A DNA stretch of 64,000 nt from Muscardinus avellanarius. Its lineage: Eukaryota; Chordata; Mammalia; Rodentia; Gliridae. The translations under genes and the position numbers were made by a program. A model generated the notes under the pieces. That model saw only the letters and a list, made by a program, of their open reading frames with translations, searched no databases and was not told the DNA's origin. Shown in pieces: positions 60,793 to 64,000 of the stretch. Each line of letters starts with the position of its first letter. Positions within the stretch are counted from its first letter, which is position 1. The stretch spans positions 151,398,860 through 151,462,859 of the forward strand of contig OY726557.1 of NCBI GenBank assembly GCA_963383645.1. The letters are read 5' to 3'.

Positions 60793-61019
60793 TTTTTTTT
60801 TTTTTTTTTTTTTTTTTTGGTACTGGGGATTGAACTCAGGGGAGATCTACCTCTGAGTCACACCCCCCAGCCCCATTTTATTATTTTTTAGTTTGAATAG
60901 GGTCTTGTTAGGTTACTAGGAGTCTTACTATGTTGTTGAGGCTGTCCTTAAACCTAGGGATCCTCCTGTTTCAATCTCCCAAGTACTGGGATTACAAGCG
61001 TGTGCCACCATGCCCAACT
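60793..61019 (-). mobile_element. SINE type 4
   Basis: 30-base T-run, GGTACTGGGGATTGAACTC. Confidence 0.85.
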
Positions 61020-61061
61020 TTGGAAGAAAATTGTAAGAATTCTTTAAAAGACATCTATTTT

Positions 61062-61283
61062 GGCCAGGAGTGGTGGCGCACGCTTGTAATCCCAGTATTC
61101 GGGAGGCTTGAGACCGGAGGATCTTGGTTCGCAGACAGCCTCAGCTACTTAGTGAGGTTCTCTGCAACTCAGTGAGACCTGGTTTCAAAATAAAGAATAA
61201 AAATAGGGCAGCGGTGTAGCTCGGAGTTCGAATGCCCCTGGGTTCCATCCCCAGACCCACAAAAAAACAAAAAACAAACAAAA
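61062..61283 (+). mobile_element. SINE type 3
   Basis: GTATTCGGGAGG, CCAGACCCAC; AAAAGACATCTATT target duplication. Confidence 0.9.
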
Positions 61284-61295
61284 GACATCTATTCA

Positions 61296-61588
61296 GTCAG
61301 GAATGGTGGTGCATGCTTGTAATCCTAGTACTTGGGAGGCTGAGATAGGATGATTGCAGATTTGTGACCAGCCTCAGCTACTTAGTGAGAGCCTCAGCTA
61401 CTTGGGCCCTCTGCAACTTTGTAAGACTCTGTTTCAAAATAAAGAATAAAGCCGAGTGTGGTGGCACACACTTGTAATCCCAATACTTGGGAAGCTGAGA
61501 CAGGAAGATTGTGATTTGCAGACAGCTTCAGCTCCTTAGTGAGGCCTTCTGCAATTTAGTTAGACCTTGTTTCAAAACAAAGAATATC
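61296..61588 (+). mobile_element. Two B1-half SINEs
   Basis: 61296-61450 and 61451-61588, each ending TTTCAAAA..AAAGAAT without ID half. Confidence 0.8.
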
Positions 61589-61614
61589 ACTTCTCCAGTC
61601 TCTGCTTCCCAAAT

Positions 61615-61832
61615 GTACAGATTAGGAGTGCGAACCACCACGCTGAAGCCTACTTTATTATGTATGTAAGCCTACTTTATGTATGTATGTAAGCCTACTT
61701 TATTATTATGTATTTAAGATTTCTATGTTGAAGTCCTTAGAAGGCAGCCTTATTTGGAGATAGGGCATTGATAGAGGTAAGTGAGGCGAAATAAGGTCAT
61801 AGGTAGAACCATCTGAGTAGATACTGACTGAC

Positions 61833-61879
<47 letters not shown>

Positions 61880-61955
61880 TGCTGGGGGTTGAACCCAGGG
61901 TCATTTTACTTCTGGGTGTAGCTCAGAAATAGAATTCCCCTGGGCTTCATCCCTG

Positions 61956-62000
<45 letters not shown>

Positions 62001-62119
62001 ACACACTCACATTTTAAAAAAAATTTACTTGAGAAACAGAAGAATATAATGGAACACTTCACAGGACACTTTGCATAATAAAGTAGGCTTCAGCGTGGTG
62101 GTTTGCACTCAATCTGTAC
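61615..62119. repeat. Second inverted repeat (61615-61662 and 62074-62119)
   Basis: Arms match over 46-48 bp with one substitution and a 2-bp gap, including AAGCCTACTTTATTATG. Confidence 0.9.
61836..62005. repeat. TG repeat, facing ID halves, AC repeat
   Basis: TG 61836-61878, antisense ID 61879-61914, sense ID 61915-61961, AC 61962-62005: an imperfect hairpin. Confidence 0.85.
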
Positions 62120-62253
62120 TGGAGAACTGCAGATTCAAGGCCAGCTGCAGAAATTTAGAGAGATCCTGGTTCAATTTTAAAAATACAAAAAGGATTGAGG
62201 GTGTAGTTCAGAGAAAGAATGCCCTTAGGTTCTTCAATTCCTAGTGACAAGGG
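62094..62253 (+). mobile_element. SINE type 4, diverged
   Basis: AGCGTGGTGGTTTGCACTC, ATTGAGGGTGTAGTTCAG. Confidence 0.75.
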
Positions 62254-62266
62254 AAAAAAATGGCAG

Positions 62267-62407
62267 AGCTTTACCCCCAGTCTTTTTGATTTTTTTAGAT
62301 TGAAACAGGGTCTCACTAAGTCACTAAGGTTGGCCTTGAACCTGTGATCCTCCTATCTCAGCCTCCCAGGTACTAGGATTACAGGTGTGTACCACTACTC
62401 TTGGTTT
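62267..62407 (-). mobile_element. SINE, B1 half with ID remnant
   Basis: CTTTACCCCCAGTC, GTACTAGGATTACAGG. Confidence 0.75.
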
Positions 62408-62639
62408 AGGGATTCAACATTTTAGGAATTTTGACCGTTCGGGATTTCATCATTTGAGTTTATGGCATTCACTGGGGTTTGTCTTTGGAATTATGATCAA
62501 TACCACACTTTGCATATGCTAAAATTTTTCTGAGAACATTGCTCGGCCTCTATTTAATATTTACACCTTAGAAGAAATGACCACTCAGATGTACCACTAA
62601 TATTTTTTAAACCACATAATTTAAATGACTTTCTATGTT

Positions 62640-62790
62640 TAATCGTGTTTTTTGGTCACTAGATTATAAATGTCTTGGAAGCGATGACTGTGTTTTGTTC
62701 ACTATGGTGTCCACAGGCGTAGAGCTGTGTCTGGCACACAGTGCCTATCAGTTGAGTGACTTACTCCTCTAAAAGATCTGTTGCTCTATT
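62640..62790 (+). mobile_element. L2 3' end
   Basis: AGATTATAAATGTCTTGGAAG, TGACTGTGTTTTGTTCAC and GTGTCTGGCACACAGTGCC match the usual L2 tail pattern. Confidence 0.6.
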
Positions 62791-63011
62791 CAAGAAAGTT
62801 GATAATCCCATGCATATTTCCTACCTCTGACCACAGCATGGAACATTCTACTTAGAAATGTCTCCTTCTGTATCTAACCATGGCTGTCCTTTCTTCTTAA
62901 ATGCACCTCAATTCCCAAGGATCCCTTTCAGTAGGAGCCCTCCTTGACTCTGGTATTATTCATGGCCCCTTCTCACCTTCAGTGGTATACTTAAATTTAT
63001 TTTGTATTTAT

Positions 63012-63330
63012 TTATTTAACTGGAGATTGAACCCAGAAGCATTCTACCTCTTAGCTGCACCCCAGTCCTATTTTATTCTCATTTTGAAATAGGGTCTCCC
63101 TTGGTCGCTGAGAGTCTCACTACTTGCTGAAGCTGTGTTTGAACCTGTGATCCTCCTGTCTCAGCCTCCCAAGTACTGGGATTCCAAAAGTGTGCCACCA
63201 TGTCCAGCTCTTATTTTTTATTTTGAAACAGGGTCTCACTAAGTTGCTGAGACTGGTGCGGAAACTGCAATTTTCCTGTCTCAGCCTCTTAAGTACTAGG
63301 ATTATAGGCATGTGCCACTATGCCTGGCTT
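63012..63330 (-). mobile_element. SINE type 4 and B1 half
   Basis: 63012-63211 dimer; 63212-63330 B1 half. Confidence 0.8.
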
Positions 63331-63442
63331 TTATTAAGTATTTATTTTTAAACATAGTATTTTATTCTGCAATATGTTAAGAGTGCCATTTGATTAAACA
63401 TTGGTTAAATAAAAGCAGGTGATTTTGAATTTATTTTATTTT

Positions 63443-63649
63443 GTGTGTGGTACTGGGGGTGGAACCCAGGGACTTTTCTTCCTCTGGGCTATACACCCAG
63501 ACCTATTTTGTATTTTATTTGGAAACAGGATCTCACTAAATTGCTGAGAGCCTCACTAAGTAGCTGTGGCTGGCTTGGAACCTGTGCGATCCTCCTGTCT
63601 CTGCCTCCCAAGCGCTGGGATTACAAGCATGCGACACCATGCCTGGCAT
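63443..63649 (-). mobile_element. SINE type 2
   Basis: GGTACTGGGGGTGGAACCC, GCGACACCATGCCTGGC. Confidence 0.9.
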
Positions 63650-63675
63650 GATTTTACTATTTCTCTCACAAATTT

Positions 63676-63725
63676 TCTTTTCTTTTCTTTTCTTTTCTTT
63701 TCTCTTTCCTTTTCTTTCTTTTTTT
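63676..63725. repeat. TTTTC repeat
   Basis: Pyrimidine run of TTTTC units. Confidence 0.9.
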
Positions 63726-63730
63726 TGTAG

Positions 63731-64000
63731 TAGCCCTATTTTTTATTCTTTATTGTTTTTGTTTATTTGTTTGTTTGTTTTTGGTGGTACTGGGGTTCCT
63801 GGAAGCCCTCTACCTCCGGGCTACAATCCCAGACCTATTTTATACTTTTTTATTTTCGGAAACAGGGTCTCTTAAACCAGCACAGCTGGCTTTGAACCTG
63901 CGTGATCCTCCTGTCTCCGCCTCCCAAACGCTGGGATTACAAGCGTGCGCCACAAGCGTGCGCCACCACGCCCAGCTTTTATTCTTTATTTTGAAACAGT
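63731..64000 (-). mobile_element. SINE type 1 nested in an older SINE, cut by window end
   Basis: Inner about 63758-63977 (GGTTCCTGGAAGCC, with GCGTGCGCCACAA repeat); outer continues past 64000. Confidence 0.85.

Larger units (their letters stand above)
59533..61914. repeat. Inverted duplication (arms 59533-59700 and 61717-61914)
   Basis: Arm 2 is the reverse complement of arm 1: 119 bp with two differences plus a 36-bp identical ID-tail segment. Between these the C-run of arm 1 is a TG repeat in arm 2. Confidence 0.95.

Overview
The window is mammalian nuclear DNA, and the repeats point to a squirrel-family rodent (Sciuridae). It is packed with dimeric SINEs that join a 7SL/B1-like half to a tRNA-Ala/ID-like half (the B1-dID arrangement known from squirrels and related rodents). 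It also holds standalone ID elements, a rodent-type L1, and older MIR/L2/L1 relics. Species-level assignment is inference; it could be another rodent that carries B1-dID.

One protein-coding gene is recognisable: YAP1, the Hippo-pathway transcriptional co-activator, on the minus strand. Exon 1 with the start codon is at 52231-52521 inside a CpG island (about 51780-52960). Exon 2 is at 47055-47305. Both have canonical splice signals and join in frame as 97 + 83 complete codons plus two bases. Intron 1 is 4925 bp. Everything left of 47055 is intron 2, at least 47 kb long, with no exon 3 found. Right of about 52960 is upstream flank with no recognised gene. Two coding halves of the TEAD-binding and 14-3-3/LATS region and the start of WW1 are therefore present; the rest of YAP1 lies outside the window.

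The remaining sequence is repeats and scattered unique blocks. I use four working SINE types. Type 1 has a shortened B1 middle with a small hairpin (GCCAGC-cgc-GCTGGC) and a tail carrying TTCCAGGAA. Type 2 has the full B1 middle and a tail like 'tctgggagtatagcccggagg'. Type 3 has 'gcattcgggagg' and ends 'cccagacccgc'. Type 4 is the older, more diverged form with 'gctgggggtatagctcag'. Coordinates of SINEs are good to roughly 10 bases.

The oddest structures are these. First, a 2.8 kb L1 insertion (40064-42850) with a perfect 15-bp target duplication; it has an intact ORF1 but an old antisense L1 piece where ORF2 should be. Second, a nearly identical inverted duplication (59533-59700 and 61717-61914) nested in a zone of further inverted repeats. 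Third, several small recent tandem duplications. An HMGN1 processed pseudogene lies at about 4300-4935. No tRNA, rRNA or other functional RNA gene and no CRISPR array was seen, as expected for a mammal.
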